From NCBI GenBank assembly GCA_016860845.1, contig BOKF01000030.1:1-64000 (forward strand): a DNA stretch of 64,000 nt. The letters run 5' to 3'. The position numbers were made by a program, and so were the translations under genes. This stretch comes from Chloroflexota bacterium (GTDB lineage Bacteria > Chloroflexota > Anaerolineae > 4572-78 > J111). Of the stretch, positions 44,282 through 53,939 are shown piece by piece (the first letter of the stretch is position 1; each line of letters starts with the position of its first letter). The notes below the pieces were generated by a model, which saw only the letters and a list, made by a program, of their open reading frames with translations, made no database searches and was not told where the DNA came from.

Positions 44282-45118
44282 TTACTCCTTATCCAGCCAA
44301 TCCCGCATTGGGCCGGGCAAAAGTCTGGCTTGCAGCAGCAGCCGGCGCATATTCTGGCCCAGGATCTGGCCTCGAACCGGCTCCGGTAAGCGGGCAAAAA
44401 CAATCCGGCCGATTTGAGGGCGGGGGTCCAAAAAGCCCATGTCCGTACCCAGCAAGACTCGATCCGGCCCAGGGCCGGCGGCTAGAGTTTCGACGCTGCC
44501 GGCGTAAACCTGGGAACCGGTCGGGTCCAGGTAGATATTGGCAAAGCGGCAGGCTAACTCGACGCACTGGTGAAAGCCTTTTTCAGTGCCCCCGCTGTGC
44601 CCGGCGATAAAATTCACGGCTGGATACTTTTCGGCCAGCCGGCCCAGGCGCTCCGGTTCGCAGTTATAATCGCCCTGCCAGACGTGAATCAAAACGGTGG
44701 CGCGATGGCGCTCGGCGAAGCGCAGGGCGGGTTCGTAACCCGGCCCATCCAGCGGATATTGATGCGTAGCGGGATGAAATTTCACGAGAGGCATCTGCCA
44801 GTTTTCCAGCTCTTCTTTAGCTTCCTCGGGGCGATGGGGATTGACCGTGCAGTAAGCCACAAAACGCTGGGGATAACACGCAACCGCCTCCGCCACCAGA
44901 GCGTTCCCCTGGTGAGTTTGGGGGCCGATGGCCGGTATGCCGGTCACACAGCTCACCTGGATACCCAAACGATCCATCAAACGCACATAATCGTCGAGGG
45001 ATGAGGGCGGGATGTGAAAATTGAACCAGATGCCCAGGTGGGCATGGCTGTCAATGATCCACTCACCCGGCAGAGGCTGCCCGGCCAGAACGGCTGCGCG
45101 CAGCGGGTCAACCGGCAT
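44282..45118 (-). CDS. Amidohydrolase family 2 (TIM-barrel metal hydrolase)
   Basis: 278 aa from ATG 45118, with GGAGG 6 bases upstream inside the end of the preceding gene (11-base overlap). Metal-site motifs are intact: IDSHAHLG (HxH), VKFHPAT, VLIHVWQGD, FIAGHSGG, LLGTDMGF (Asp). Members hydrolyse lactones, amides or decarboxylate ring acids. Coupled to the degenerate paralogue upstream, with which it may form a hetero-oligomer. Confidence 0.88.
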   Translation of the reverse strand: MPVDPLRAAVLAGQPLPGEWIIDSHAHLGIWFNFHIPPSSLDDYVRLMDRLGIQVSCVTGIPAIGPQTHQGNALVAEAVACYPQRFVAYCTVNPHRPEEAKEELENWQMPLVKFHPATHQYPLDGPGYEPALRFAERHRATVLIHVWQGDYNCEPERLGRLAEKYPAVNFIAGHSGGTEKGFHQCVELACRFANIYLDPTGSQVYAGSVETLAAGPGPDRVLLGTDMGFLDPRPQIGRIVFARLPEPVRGQILGQNMRRLLLQARLLPGPMRDWLDKE

Positions 45119-45866
45119 AGGCGGCCTCCAACAAGCGGCGTAGATTGCCCCCGGCAATCAATGATTTGGCTTCGTCGGACATCGCGGCATAGGTAATGGC
45201 GGCTATCGCCGCACCCGGACTAAAGACGGGCATATTGGTGCCGAAAAGCAAGCGTTCCGGCCCAAACCGTTTAACGACGGCCTCAATCGCCCGGTAGCCC
45301 TGGTAGCCGGAGGTTTCGACATACAGATTTTGGTGCCTGGCCCACAAAGGGTAAAGGTACCGGTCCAGACGGTAAGTGACGCCGGTCAAAACCAGCGGCA
45401 ATTCTTCATAGTCGCTGAGGAGGGCGGCAATCTCGGACCACGTCACCTCGACCAGGCTCAAGAAAAGCGGGATCGCCGCTTCAGCCAGAGCCTGCAAGAG
45501 CGGGCCAGAGCACCAGGCGGCCAGGCTAAAATTGTTGCGGGCGGGACTGGGGCAGAGGCGAACGGCCCGCACGTTTTGTTGCCGCATCAGGTTAAGCAAC
45601 TGCGGCAGGGGCGGCATCTCGCCGGTGACCGGGGGGAGTAAGACCCAACAGGGGTGCAGATTGGCATGACCGGCGATATCGGCCTGCAGCAGCGCGTTGC
45701 CGGTCGGGGGATCATATTCATAGGCCGCCGGGCTGTAAACCAGCGCTTCGCGGATGTGAGCCTCGGCCAGAGCGGCAGACAAGTCGGCCGCCGTCGCAAA
45801 TTCCTGGCCGAAGACGGGCGCGCTCCAATGGCCCAGGGCGCAATAGGCATCGAAGAAATTAAGCAT
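45108..45866 (-). CDS. Degenerate amidohydrolase-family paralogue
   Basis: 252 aa, same fold pattern as the downstream amidohydrolase (ending FGTNMPVFSPGAAIAAI and NLRRLLEA versus LLGTDMGFLDP and NMRRLLLQA). The metal ligands are gone: HxH is FDAYCALG, the later His positions read SLVEVTW and LTGVTY, and Asp of GTD is Asn in GTN. Predicted catalytically inactive, possibly a regulatory or structural partner. Overlaps the active gene by 11 bases. Confidence 0.8.
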   Translation of the reverse strand: MLNFFDAYCALGHWSAPVFGQEFATAADLSAALAEAHIREALVYSPAAYEYDPPTGNALLQADIAGHANLHPCWVLLPPVTGEMPPLPQLLNLMRQQNVRAVRLCPSPARNNFSLAAWCSGPLLQALAEAAIPLFLSLVEVTWSEIAALLSDYEELPLVLTGVTYRLDRYLYPLWARHQNLYVETSGYQGYRAIEAVVKRFGPERLLFGTNMPVFSPGAAIAAITYAAMSDEAKSLIAGGNLRRLLEAAYAG

Positions 45867-45878
45867 GGCGATCCATTT

Positions 45879-47045
45879 CTAACGGGTCACTTTACATTCC
45901 CACAGATAGGAGGAACGATAGATGTTATCGTTTTCGCCCGCGTACAAGGTCCCATTATTGGCAGCGACGAGCATATGCACTTTTACCGCACCGGTCTTGA
46001 GCGCCTCATCGTAAATCTGGCCCAGGTCTTCCAGGCGGCCAGAGGCGGGATCAAAGACGAACAGCCGGGCTGCGCCTTCGCCGTCCGGGCCTTCCCACTC
46101 GCTGCCCGCGCCGTAGATCAATCCATCCGGCCCCTGGACTAAACCGGCCAGCCGTTGACCCGGAAAGGGTTTGCCCAGAGATTCTACCTGGCCGGTTTCC
46201 GGGTCCAGGCGGCTCAAGCCCCCGGCAACCGTTCCGGCATAGATGAAGCCGTCATTAGCCAGGAACATGTGATCAATGCGGGCCGGGTCGGCGGGATTTG
46301 TTTTGGGGAAACCGTGTTGAAACCATGTAAAACGCTGTTGATCGGGGTCGTAGCAGAAAATCCGGACCGGAACCGAACTTAGCGCATATTCAAACGCCCG
46401 GCTCTCACCCCAGGTGCCCCATAAGCGCCCCCGCCGGTCAAGCGCGGCGCAGTGGGGCTGGCTCATCATGATGCCGCTGCCAATAAAGGCCAGGGTTTTG
46501 CTTTCTTTGGTGGTTAGATCATATTGAAAAAAATATTCAGCCGGATAGGTAAAGCCGTAGATAAGGCGGCGCTGCCGGTCCAGGAGAATGGATTGAATGA
46601 AAAAGGGCGGGACGGGAATAGCCAGAATCTCGTAAGTGTCCGCTTGGGGATCATATTTGAGGAGTTTACCCCCTTTGGCTTCGTGCTGCCGGTCACCATC
46701 GTGCAGCAGGGCAGTGGCGGCGTAAGTGGCGCCGTCGGCGTCTATTTCTAGAGAACGATGAAATTTGACATCAAAGGGATCGCTGATCCGGGGAAAGCCC
46801 AATGAGGTGAACTTGGCCCGGGCCGGCTCGTAAACATAAAAGATGTCGGTATCAATCGCCGTCAGGCCCAGGTAGAGGCGTTGGGATGACGCATCCCAGG
46901 CCAGGCAATCGAATGAAATCCAATCGTGGCAGTAGCCTTCGTCAGCCTGTAAATCTTCAAATTTCCACCGGCCCTCGACTTCACTCTTCCAGTTACCGAA
47001 GCGGCGGTTCTTTAAGATGTGAGCACGGACACTGGTTAATTTCAT
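45879..47045 (-). CDS. Beta-propeller protein of unknown function
   Basis: 388 aa. Repeating blades such as LAWDASSQRLYLGLTAID, YDPQADTYEILAIP, DRQRRLIYGFTYPAEYFF, ANDGFIYAGTVAGGLSRL and GPDGLIYGAGSEWEG suggest a 6-7-bladed propeller. No signal peptide, so cytosolic. Propellers of this kind can be lyases, lactonases or epimerases, but no catalytic residues are recognised. Part of the minus-strand run (AAGGAG before ATG 47045). A second propeller is on the plus arm. Confidence 0.8.
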   Translation of the reverse strand: MKLTSVRAHILKNRRFGNWKSEVEGRWKFEDLQADEGYCHDWISFDCLAWDASSQRLYLGLTAIDTDIFYVYEPARAKFTSLGFPRISDPFDVKFHRSLEIDADGATYAATALLHDGDRQHEAKGGKLLKYDPQADTYEILAIPVPPFFIQSILLDRQRRLIYGFTYPAEYFFQYDLTTKESKTLAFIGSGIMMSQPHCAALDRRGRLWGTWGESRAFEYALSSVPVRIFCYDPDQQRFTWFQHGFPKTNPADPARIDHMFLANDGFIYAGTVAGGLSRLDPETGQVESLGKPFPGQRLAGLVQGPDGLIYGAGSEWEGPDGEGAARLFVFDPASGRLEDLGQIYDEALKTGAVKVHMLVAANNGTLYAGENDNIYRSSYLWECKVTR

Positions 47046-47131
47046 ATAATAGACTTCTCCTTATCTGTATGGTCAAAATGAGATGATAGAATTCGCAACT
47101 ATTCACCCATAATTTGTTAACTTTCCATGCC

Positions 47132-48097
47132 TTAAAGACCGGCCATGAACTGAAAGATACGATCCGAATGGTTAGGCAGGTCTTCGTGCCCAAAATCGGG
47201 GTAGATGGCCAGGGATTTCGGGGATGTAATCTTATTATAAGCCGCAAATTGAGTCGAGGGGGGACAGATGGTATCCATCAGGCCGACTCCCAGCAAGACT
47301 TCGCCTCTAATACGGGGGGCCAAGTGCTGCACGTCAATATAGCCAAGGTGAGTAAAGATTTCTTCTTCTCGCTCGTGACGCGGATCGAAGCGGCGGAACC
47401 ACTCCTGTAACTCGGCATAGGCATCTTTAGCCTGATCCATGTTCCAGACCCGCCGGTAATCGCATAGGAATGGGTAGACGGGCGCGGCTCGCTTAATCCG
47501 CGGCTCCAGGGCGGCGCAGACCAGGGTCAAAGCCCCGCCCTGGCTGGCCCCGGTTGCACCGACTTGGTGCTCGTCCACATCGGGCATATCCATGACGATT
47601 TGGGCCAGTTGAGCCGTATCGAGGAAGATTTGACGAAAAAGCAGCTTCTCCGGCGGGCCGCCGAGGCCGCGGACGATATGACCCCGCAGGGTCCAGCCGG
47701 TTACACCGCCTTTATCCTCCGACAGCCCGCTCTGTCCCCGGCAATCGAGCGTGGCGACGGTGAAGCCTTGCGCCACATAGCCCAGTTTGCTCATCCAATC
47801 GCCGGCGTTGGCGGAGTAGCCGTGGAACATTAGTACCGCCGGATGAGGTTCAGCCGCCATCTGCCGGGGACGCATGAACTTGGCGTGGATCCGCGCCCCG
47901 CCAACGCCGCTGAAGAAAAGATCGAAACATTCGGCAAAAGACGTCTGAAAATCGGCCGGAATTAATTCGATATTTGGTTCAACCGCCCGCATCTCGGCCA
48001 GGCCCTGATTCCAATAGTCGTCAAAATTGGCAGGCCGGGGGCTGGTACCCTGGTAGCTTTCCAACTGCTCAAAAGGCATATCGAAGAGTAAGGGCAT
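47132..48097 (-). CDS. Acetyl xylan esterase/cephalosporin-C deacetylase (CE7)
   Basis: 321 aa alpha/beta hydrolase. Nucleophile Ser in GATGASQGGALT, Asp in VGLMDTICPPS, His in PDFGHED. The CE7 RGQ motif is in DCRGQSGLSEDKGG. The family removes acetyl groups from xylo-oligosaccharides and other small acetylated sugars. Cytosolic (no signal), so it would deacetylate imported substrate. GAGGAG before ATG 48097. Confidence 0.93.
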   Translation of the reverse strand: MPLLFDMPFEQLESYQGTSPRPANFDDYWNQGLAEMRAVEPNIELIPADFQTSFAECFDLFFSGVGGARIHAKFMRPRQMAAEPHPAVLMFHGYSANAGDWMSKLGYVAQGFTVATLDCRGQSGLSEDKGGVTGWTLRGHIVRGLGGPPEKLLFRQIFLDTAQLAQIVMDMPDVDEHQVGATGASQGGALTLVCAALEPRIKRAAPVYPFLCDYRRVWNMDQAKDAYAELQEWFRRFDPRHEREEEIFTHLGYIDVQHLAPRIRGEVLLGVGLMDTICPPSTQFAAYNKITSPKSLAIYPDFGHEDLPNHSDRIFQFMAGL

Positions 48098-48131
48098 AAG
48101 TCTCCTCGCTGGTGGCTACAGAACGTTAGGG

Positions 48132-49400
48132 CTAATTTTGGACCGGGTAGGTATAGCCGCCGTGAGTCAGCACGCCGATTCTTGCCTCTGGGCCAGCCTC
48201 CGCCAAATGGGCGTCAACAGCCTCCTGCAAGGAAGCAAAATAGCCAAAACCAACATCTCTGACCTCTACTTCATTCAAACTTGTTGTCACAAGGGTCAAG
48301 CGCATATGCTGCAACATCCGGGCCATCTGCAACACTTCGGCGGCCATACTTTTATCGGTTAGTTGACCCCTGTTAACCGCGTCAATAACTTCCTCGGCTT
48401 GCAGCCCCATGAGCCATAAGAACTCGGGATGAGGTCCCACTCCCTCACGGCAGGGGGCATTGAGAATAACCACTCCACCGGGTTTGACCATTAACTCTCC
48501 CGCCCAGACAGCCATGCTCGACTGCCAGAAATCAATATCTTTGGGGTAGGCGTTAGCCACAACAATCTCGTAGCGTTCCTTGAAGGGTACGCTGAAGATA
48601 GCTCTAGCGGCGCGAACGGCAGCGCGTTGGGCTGCGACAAAGTGCCCCCCCATGACCGCAGTGATGTCCCCGGCGGGCGTCATGACGACGTTCAGGATAT
48701 AATCCAGGCCGATAAGATCCACCACGGCTTCCATATTTTCCCGGATAGGCGTCGTCTCACGCCCCAGCAGGTTTTCGGGAAAAGCCGCCGCCAGGAAATG
48801 ATTCTCATTGACCGTGCGATCACTGCACATCCCTGGCAGGATAATTTTGGCCCCCCCAGACCAGCCCACATCGGCATGAGGCACCACACTGCCTACCCCT
48901 ATCACGATATCGGCCTCAATGACAGCCCGGTGGACTTCAATCGGCACGTCCGCCCAAGATTGTTGGGTATCAAAAAAGGCCTCCTGGTGCTGAGCCGGGG
49001 TATTAATCACAGGGAAACGCCGGGCCACATCTCGGCCTAATTTCCATTCGATTTCAGCACTAGTCATCGGCCGATGTGCTCCCAGGGCCAGGCCAAAAGT
49101 AATATTCTCTGCTCGACAGCCGAGTTCAGTTAGATAGTCGAGCAAAACCGGGATAATCTCACGGGTTGGGGTTGTCCGGGTGATATCGTCCACCACAATC
49201 AAAAGCCTTTGCCCTGGTTTGATCATCTCCGCGAGGGGCACACAGCCAATCGGCTCGGTTAAGGCGCGTCTAACGAGAGTTTGGGGATCAGCCGGCGCCG
49301 GCACGGCTGCCGGTGAAAGAACCTCTCCCAGGTTGCGGGCCGGCACATGAAATTGAAATTTCGCCCCCGAGCCAGGTAACGTAATAGCTACGCTGTCCAT
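48132..49400 (-). CDS. LarA-family nickel-pincer racemase/epimerase-like protein (copy 1)
   Basis: 422 aa, DUF2088. Active-site residues fall at almost the same positions as in Lactobacillus plantarum LarA: Asp72 and Arg75 (VDDITRTTP), His109 (LGAHRPM), His175 and Lys185 (VVPHADVGWSGGAKI). LarA family proteins carry a covalently bound nickel pincer nucleotide made by LarB/C/E (not in the window) and racemise or epimerise 2-hydroxy acids by hydride transfer. In this operon the substrate is probably a sugar acid or its lactone. A paralogue sits on the plus arm. Confidence 0.9.
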   Translation of the reverse strand: MDSVAITLPGSGAKFQFHVPARNLGEVLSPAAVPAPADPQTLVRRALTEPIGCVPLAEMIKPGQRLLIVVDDITRTTPTREIIPVLLDYLTELGCRAENITFGLALGAHRPMTSAEIEWKLGRDVARRFPVINTPAQHQEAFFDTQQSWADVPIEVHRAVIEADIVIGVGSVVPHADVGWSGGAKIILPGMCSDRTVNENHFLAAAFPENLLGRETTPIRENMEAVVDLIGLDYILNVVMTPAGDITAVMGGHFVAAQRAAVRAARAIFSVPFKERYEIVVANAYPKDIDFWQSSMAVWAGELMVKPGGVVILNAPCREGVGPHPEFLWLMGLQAEEVIDAVNRGQLTDKSMAAEVLQMARMLQHMRLTLVTTSLNEVEVRDVGFGYFASLQEAVDAHLAEAGPEARIGVLTHGGYTYPVQN

Positions 49401-49505
49401 ATTTCATTCCTTTCAGACATCACGGCTGCTGGTAAAATTGGCTTCTTCGTTTGCTGTATATCCGGGGGATAGTTGGTAACTATATTCCATCTAAACGATG
49501 CTGGT

Positions 49506-50375
49506 TCAAGAGCCAAGTTTGACTCCACCAAAACGATAGGCCAGGATGAGTAAGAGGATGGAGAAGCCCATTACCAAGGTCCCCAGGGCGTTTAAGGATG
49601 GATTGATGCCCAGGCGTAACATACTCCAGATGACCATAGGCAGAGTACTGCCGTGACCGATATTGAAAAATGTAATCACAAACATATCAAACGACATGGC
49701 GAAAATCAGCAGCATCGCCCCGATAACCGTGGGGCGGATGAGGGGAAAGGTTATCATCCAAAATGTTTGAGTTGGGGTTGCGCCCAGGTCTTGCGCCGCT
49801 TCTTCGATGGTAAAATCAAACTCGGCCAGGCGGGCCGAGACCACCAGGACCATGTAGGGCACACAATAGACCACATGACCAATGGTAACAGTAACCAGTG
49901 ATCTGGGAATGGACAGAAAGGCGAAGAAGGCGAGCAAGGCAATGCCTACCAATAGGGTCGGTAGACTGATGGGAATAGTGATGAGGCCGCGCAAAAAATT
50001 CTTGAAGCGGAAACTATAACGGGTCAGCCCAAAAGCAGCCGGGGTGCCCAGTAAGGCTGATATAACGGCGGTGGCTATGGCGATGATGATGGTATTGTTG
50101 AGAGCCGGCCAGATGATCCTGTTTTCGAAAGCAGCCCGATACCATTTTAGGGTGAAACCAGCTAAAGGAAAAACACCGGTAATGTTGTCGTTAAAGGAGA
50201 TGAGGACCAGCATCAATACGGGTAGGAATAAGAAGAACAGAGCCAATACCGAGTAAATTTCCAGGACAGGTACTTTGATTAAAGGGAATTTACGATCCAT
50301 AGACTGCACGACAGCTTGCGGAACGGCAGCCTGATCAATGGTTGATAGGTTATCCAGGGGGCGTAGTTCGGTCAT
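49506..50375 (-). CDS. ABC transporter permease, PotC-like
   Basis: 289 aa, six helices. EAA loop is FTIEEAAQDLGATPTQTFWMITFPLI (here IEEAAQDLGATPTQTF). Overlaps the preceding permease stop by 4 bases (ATGA). Polyamine/Fe/opine-type importer family; substrate cannot be told from sequence. Confidence 0.92.
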   Translation of the reverse strand: MTELRPLDNLSTIDQAAVPQAVVQSMDRKFPLIKVPVLEIYSVLALFFLFLPVLMLVLISFNDNITGVFPLAGFTLKWYRAAFENRIIWPALNNTIIIAIATAVISALLGTPAAFGLTRYSFRFKNFLRGLITIPISLPTLLVGIALLAFFAFLSIPRSLVTVTIGHVVYCVPYMVLVVSARLAEFDFTIEEAAQDLGATPTQTFWMITFPLIRPTVIGAMLLIFAMSFDMFVITFFNIGHGSTLPMVIWSMLRLGINPSLNALGTLVMGFSILLLILAYRFGGVKLGS

Positions 50376-51256
50376 AGCACTGGTTTCTTCAATAATTGGA
50401 TGGCTTTATTCAGCAGGAACAGGGCGAGAAACCCAACCAGAAAAAGCACTACAGTCGAGAAAACCATAGCCGAGCCGAGGGGCCAGTTAGATAATGCCCC
50501 AAATTGGGTAGCCACGGCATTACCGATCATCATGCCATCCTTACCGCCGACCAATTCAGGCGTAATAAAATCACCGGCGGATAAGAGGAAGATAAACACA
50601 AATGAAACGATCACACCTGGCATACTGAGCGGCAGGGTAACCTCAAAAAATGTTCGCAGGGGTCCGGCGCCGAGGTCTGCTGCAGCCTGAATGAGATCCC
50701 GCTCCACATTCAACAGCGCCGAATAAATGGGCAAAGTAGCAAAAGGCAGATAAACGTTTAATAAGACTAAGACCACCCCCGCTGGTGAAAAAAGCAGATA
50801 GGACTCCGGGCCATCGGCCAAACCCACAGACATCAAAATCCAATTCACCAAACCATTCGAGCTTAAAATAGAGCGCCAGGCGTAGATTCGGATCAAATAG
50901 TTGCTAAAGAGACTGATCGCCAACAGAAATAGAATTAAATCCCGATATTTTTCGAACCTGAAAACCATGGTATAGGCCAGTGGGTAGACAACCAGGACCG
51001 ACAGCAGTGCTGTCTGAAGGCCAACCGTTAAGGAGCGGAGCATCAATTTGGTGTATACCGGCGAGCTGAAAATGTCAATGTAGTTATTAAGATTCCACTC
51101 TCTAACGATGTCCCACTGCCGCACCGTCCAGAAACTGTAAATAAAGAAGATGCCAATAGGCACAATAAAGAAAACCAGCATAAATAGGGTCAAAGGGCCT
51201 AATCTCACAGCGGGCCGTACTATATCTTGTTGTTGTGGCTGGGTAGTTATAGCCAT
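50372..51256 (-). CDS. ABC transporter permease, PotB-like
   Basis: 294 aa from ATG 51256 (GTG 51259 directly precedes). Six helices, the first LGPLTLFMLVFFIVPIGIFF. EAA loop DLIQAAADLGAGPLRTFFEV. Partner of the PotC-like permease. A family D hairpin repeat lies between it and the upstream ATPase gene and could tune relative expression. Confidence 0.92.
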   Translation of the reverse strand: MAITTQPQQQDIVRPAVRLGPLTLFMLVFFIVPIGIFFIYSFWTVRQWDIVREWNLNNYIDIFSSPVYTKLMLRSLTVGLQTALLSVLVVYPLAYTMVFRFEKYRDLILFLLAISLFSNYLIRIYAWRSILSSNGLVNWILMSVGLADGPESYLLFSPAGVVLVLLNVYLPFATLPIYSALLNVERDLIQAAADLGAGPLRTFFEVTLPLSMPGVIVSFVFIFLLSAGDFITPELVGGKDGMMIGNAVATQFGALSNWPLGSAMVFSTVVLFLVGFLALFLLNKAIQLLKKPVL

Positions 51257-51288
51257 CACTTACCCCACGTGTGTGATCACGAAAAACT

Positions 51289-51335
51289 AGGTGACAGGCA
51301 TTTTTAAACAGCAGTCCGGTAAGTGCCTGTCACCT
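51289..51335. repeat. Dispersed hairpin repeat, family D (second copy)
   Basis: AGGTGACAGGCATTT and AAGTGCCTGTCACCT arms, one mismatch. Same family as 10161-10207 but with compensatory A/T change in the stem (GACAGGC/GCCTGTC versus GACTGGC/GCCAGTC). Confidence 0.8.
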
Positions 51336-51350
51336 TAATCCCGGTAATGT

Positions 51351-52427
51351 TTATTGTGATAAGACAATACAGTTCTCGCTGGTCCAGCTAAGATAAACTG
51401 GAAAGCCAGCCATGTGCAGGGGGGTGTCTTGTTCTAAATTCTGTTGAACCGTAATAAGCTGACCGCCCGGTATCTCTACCTGATAGTACACGGCCGGTCC
51501 TTTAAAAATTGTATTGACAATATGACCTTCAACATGATTATCAAGGCCATTGCCGGGTGCGTGGGCAATCCGAACTCGCTCTGGCCGGATTGATACAAAA
51601 ACTTCCTGGTTAAGCTGCAAGTCGTCTTTTCGGGGGCAAATGAGGGTAAAGGCGCCGACCGCAACCCGGCTATACTTTTCATCTTGGGCCTCAACTCTGC
51701 CTTTGAACAGGATGGTCTCGCCGATGAACTGAGCGGCAAATACAGAATTGGGCTTTTGATAAATCTGTGTTGGGGTTCCATCCTGGACGATGACACCGTG
51801 GCTCATGACCACAATCCGGTCCGACATCGTCAGCGCCTCTTCCTGGTCGTGAGTAACATAGACGAAAGTCGTGCCCAAACGCTTATGGATATTAATCAGT
51901 TCGATTTGCATCTCCCGGCGCAGCTTTAAATCCAGGGAACCAAGGGGTTCGTCCATCAGTAATACTTTGGGATGCATAACCAGGGCCCGGGCCAGGGCGA
52001 CCCGTTGGGACTGGCCCCCACTGAGTTGCTTGGGATAACGGTCTTCGTACCCCGCCATTTTTACCAGTTCCAACATGAAACGTACCTGCCTGGCAATCTC
52101 GGTGCGGGGAACCTTTTTCACGATGAGACCAAAGGCTACATTTTCAGCCACAGTCTTGTGAGGAAAAAGCGCCCAGCGCTGAAAAACCATGTTGACCGGG
52201 CGTTTATAGGCCGGGACATCAGTTACATCCTTACCTTCCAGGAGAATTCGTCCCTTTGTCGGAGTTTCCAATCCAGCGCAGATGCGCAGTAAAGTTGTTT
52301 TGCCGCAACCACTCGGCCCCAGCAGCGACAGGAACTCGCCAGGTTGAACTTCAAGGTTGATGTTATCCAGGGCCTTAACCTCACCAAAGTATTTCGTTAC
52401 CCCTGCAAAAGATACAGTTTGACTCAT
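51351..52427 (-). CDS. ABC transporter ATPase, PotA-like
   Basis: 358 aa. Walker A LGPSGCGKTT, signature LSGGQSQRVALARAL, Walker B LLMDEPLGSLD, H-loop VTHDQEEAL, then a C-terminal TOBE domain (from about residue 280, VSIRPERVRIA). Energises uptake with the two downstream permeases and the upstream binding protein. Confidence 0.95.
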   Translation of the reverse strand: MSQTVSFAGVTKYFGEVKALDNINLEVQPGEFLSLLGPSGCGKTTLLRICAGLETPTKGRILLEGKDVTDVPAYKRPVNMVFQRWALFPHKTVAENVAFGLIVKKVPRTEIARQVRFMLELVKMAGYEDRYPKQLSGGQSQRVALARALVMHPKVLLMDEPLGSLDLKLRREMQIELINIHKRLGTTFVYVTHDQEEALTMSDRIVVMSHGVIVQDGTPTQIYQKPNSVFAAQFIGETILFKGRVEAQDEKYSRVAVGAFTLICPRKDDLQLNQEVFVSIRPERVRIAHAPGNGLDNHVEGHIVNTIFKGPAVYYQVEIPGGQLITVQQNLEQDTPLHMAGFPVYLSWTSENCIVLSQ

Positions 52428-52516
52428 GGGTCCAGTAACCTTCTCACCTTAGAAACCGGAAGGCAGCACCTGCATCGAAGCAGATTTCTGCCTTCCGGGC
52501 AACTCATCCTGGGGAC

Positions 52517-53797
52517 TTAGTTGCTTGAACTCACAATCTCGTCGTAGGCCTTGTACATTTCATCAACGGTGACATTAGGAGGTTGGGCATCAGGGTCGGG
52601 CAATACACTCAGGGGGGCATTTTTGATCAACTCATTAACATTCGGCCAGCCCAATTTCTTGGCCAGTTCAGGATCAATGAGGGAATAGGCCTTTTCGTTG
52701 GGAGGCGCAAATCCCATGGCCGTGGTCATGTGGGCCATAGCTTCCGCGCCAATCGCGTGATTGATCCAGGCGTGGGCAGCTTCTACATTCTTGGAATCTT
52801 TATAAATAAAATAGTAATCCGCCCACATTTTCACCGGCCCTTCCGGGACAACGGCAACAACGTCAACGCCGGCTTCGCGAGCGCGGGCAGCAATACCCTC
52901 ATGACAATTATTGTTCAGCACAATATCGCCGCGGATGAGCAAATCTTGGGTCTCGCCTTCGCCGTTAACAATGGTCTTGGCATTCTTAAATTGCTCCATC
53001 CCGAGCGCCTTAATCTCGGCCAGGTCATCCTGCGTCCATGTTCTGGCATCCAGGCTTTTCCCTAAATTCATCGCCCACAAGTACAAACTGCCCAAGGGAT
53101 TGTTGGTCATGCCGTATTTGCCGATATACTCCTCTTTCTGGTAGAAATTCCAATCCGGCTCTGGCACCAGGTCGGCCCGGTAACAGATGGCGTCAAAGCC
53201 AACAAAAGCCGGGACAACGTAGAGTTTGCCGTCAATCCGTCCCCACCAATTCTCATCCTGAAAAACGGGTAACATCTCCTTGAGGTTGGGTAACTTGGAT
53301 TCATCCAGAGGCTCCAGAATTCCTTGGTCGTACATAACCATAATATAGCGGTTCATGCCAACGCCGATATCGTAGCTGCCAGGGCCTCCCGCCTTGTAGA
53401 GGCTGCTGACCTCTTCCAGATTGCTGGGATAAGTGGCGTTGAGAACAATTCCGGTTTCATCGTAAAAATCTTTGAACGCTTCGGCATCCTCATAACCTAA
53501 CCAGCCAATAAAGTTTAGCTGGGCGCCCATAATGGCCGAAAGGTCTGCCGGCTCTGTCTCCGTCTCCGCAACCGGCGCAGCCGTGACCACAACTTCTTTT
53601 TCTACAATCACTTCTTTCTCAACAATGACGGTTTCTTTGACGACGACGGTTTCGACAACTCTTTCAGGAGCGGCCGGTGCACCACACTGAGCGCCTAACA
53701 CCAAGAGGGCGGTGATGATCGCCAGTAAAAGAATCGCCCGCTGATTTTGGCCCCGGAGTGACCCTCGGATAGAGACATTCTCCCATTTCGTTGACAT
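52517..53797 (-). CDS. Substrate-binding lipoprotein, PotD-like
   Basis: 426 aa. Lipoprotein signal after a 20-residue basic N-terminus (LLLAIITALLVLGAQC). A linker of VVVKETVIVEKEVIVEKE-type alternating residues, common in Chloroflexota binding proteins, precedes the family 1/PotD-like domain (LNFIGWLGYEDAEAFKDFY, YDIGVGMNRYI, LIRGDIVLNNNC, WADYYFIYKDSKN). AGGAGG 8 bases before ATG 53797. First gene of the minus catabolic arm, driven by the promoter at 53978-54006. Neighbouring enzymes suggest a sugar-derived ligand rather than polyamine. Confidence 0.93.
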   Translation of the reverse strand: MSTKWENVSIRGSLRGQNQRAILLLAIITALLVLGAQCGAPAAPERVVETVVVKETVIVEKEVIVEKEVVVTAAPVAETETEPADLSAIMGAQLNFIGWLGYEDAEAFKDFYDETGIVLNATYPSNLEEVSSLYKAGGPGSYDIGVGMNRYIMVMYDQGILEPLDESKLPNLKEMLPVFQDENWWGRIDGKLYVVPAFVGFDAICYRADLVPEPDWNFYQKEEYIGKYGMTNNPLGSLYLWAMNLGKSLDARTWTQDDLAEIKALGMEQFKNAKTIVNGEGETQDLLIRGDIVLNNNCHEGIAARAREAGVDVVAVVPEGPVKMWADYYFIYKDSKNVEAAHAWINHAIGAEAMAHMTTAMGFAPPNEKAYSLIDPELAKKLGWPNVNELIKNAPLSVLPDPDAQPPNVTVDEMYKAYDEIVSSSN

Positions 53798-53939
53798 GAC
53801 TTCTTCCTCCTATGGACATAACCAACTAATAATGTTGCCAGATTAAATAAAATTTCTTCAACTGCTCGATAGAGATTTTTTCAATCAGCACCTCCATCTC
53901 GCCGGTAAGATCGGCTATAGCTGACCCTTCGACCAAACA

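Noticed and set aside
45660..47410. Plus-strand frames over the propeller/esterase genes
   Set aside because: Antisense shadows without ribosome sites or recognisable domains.
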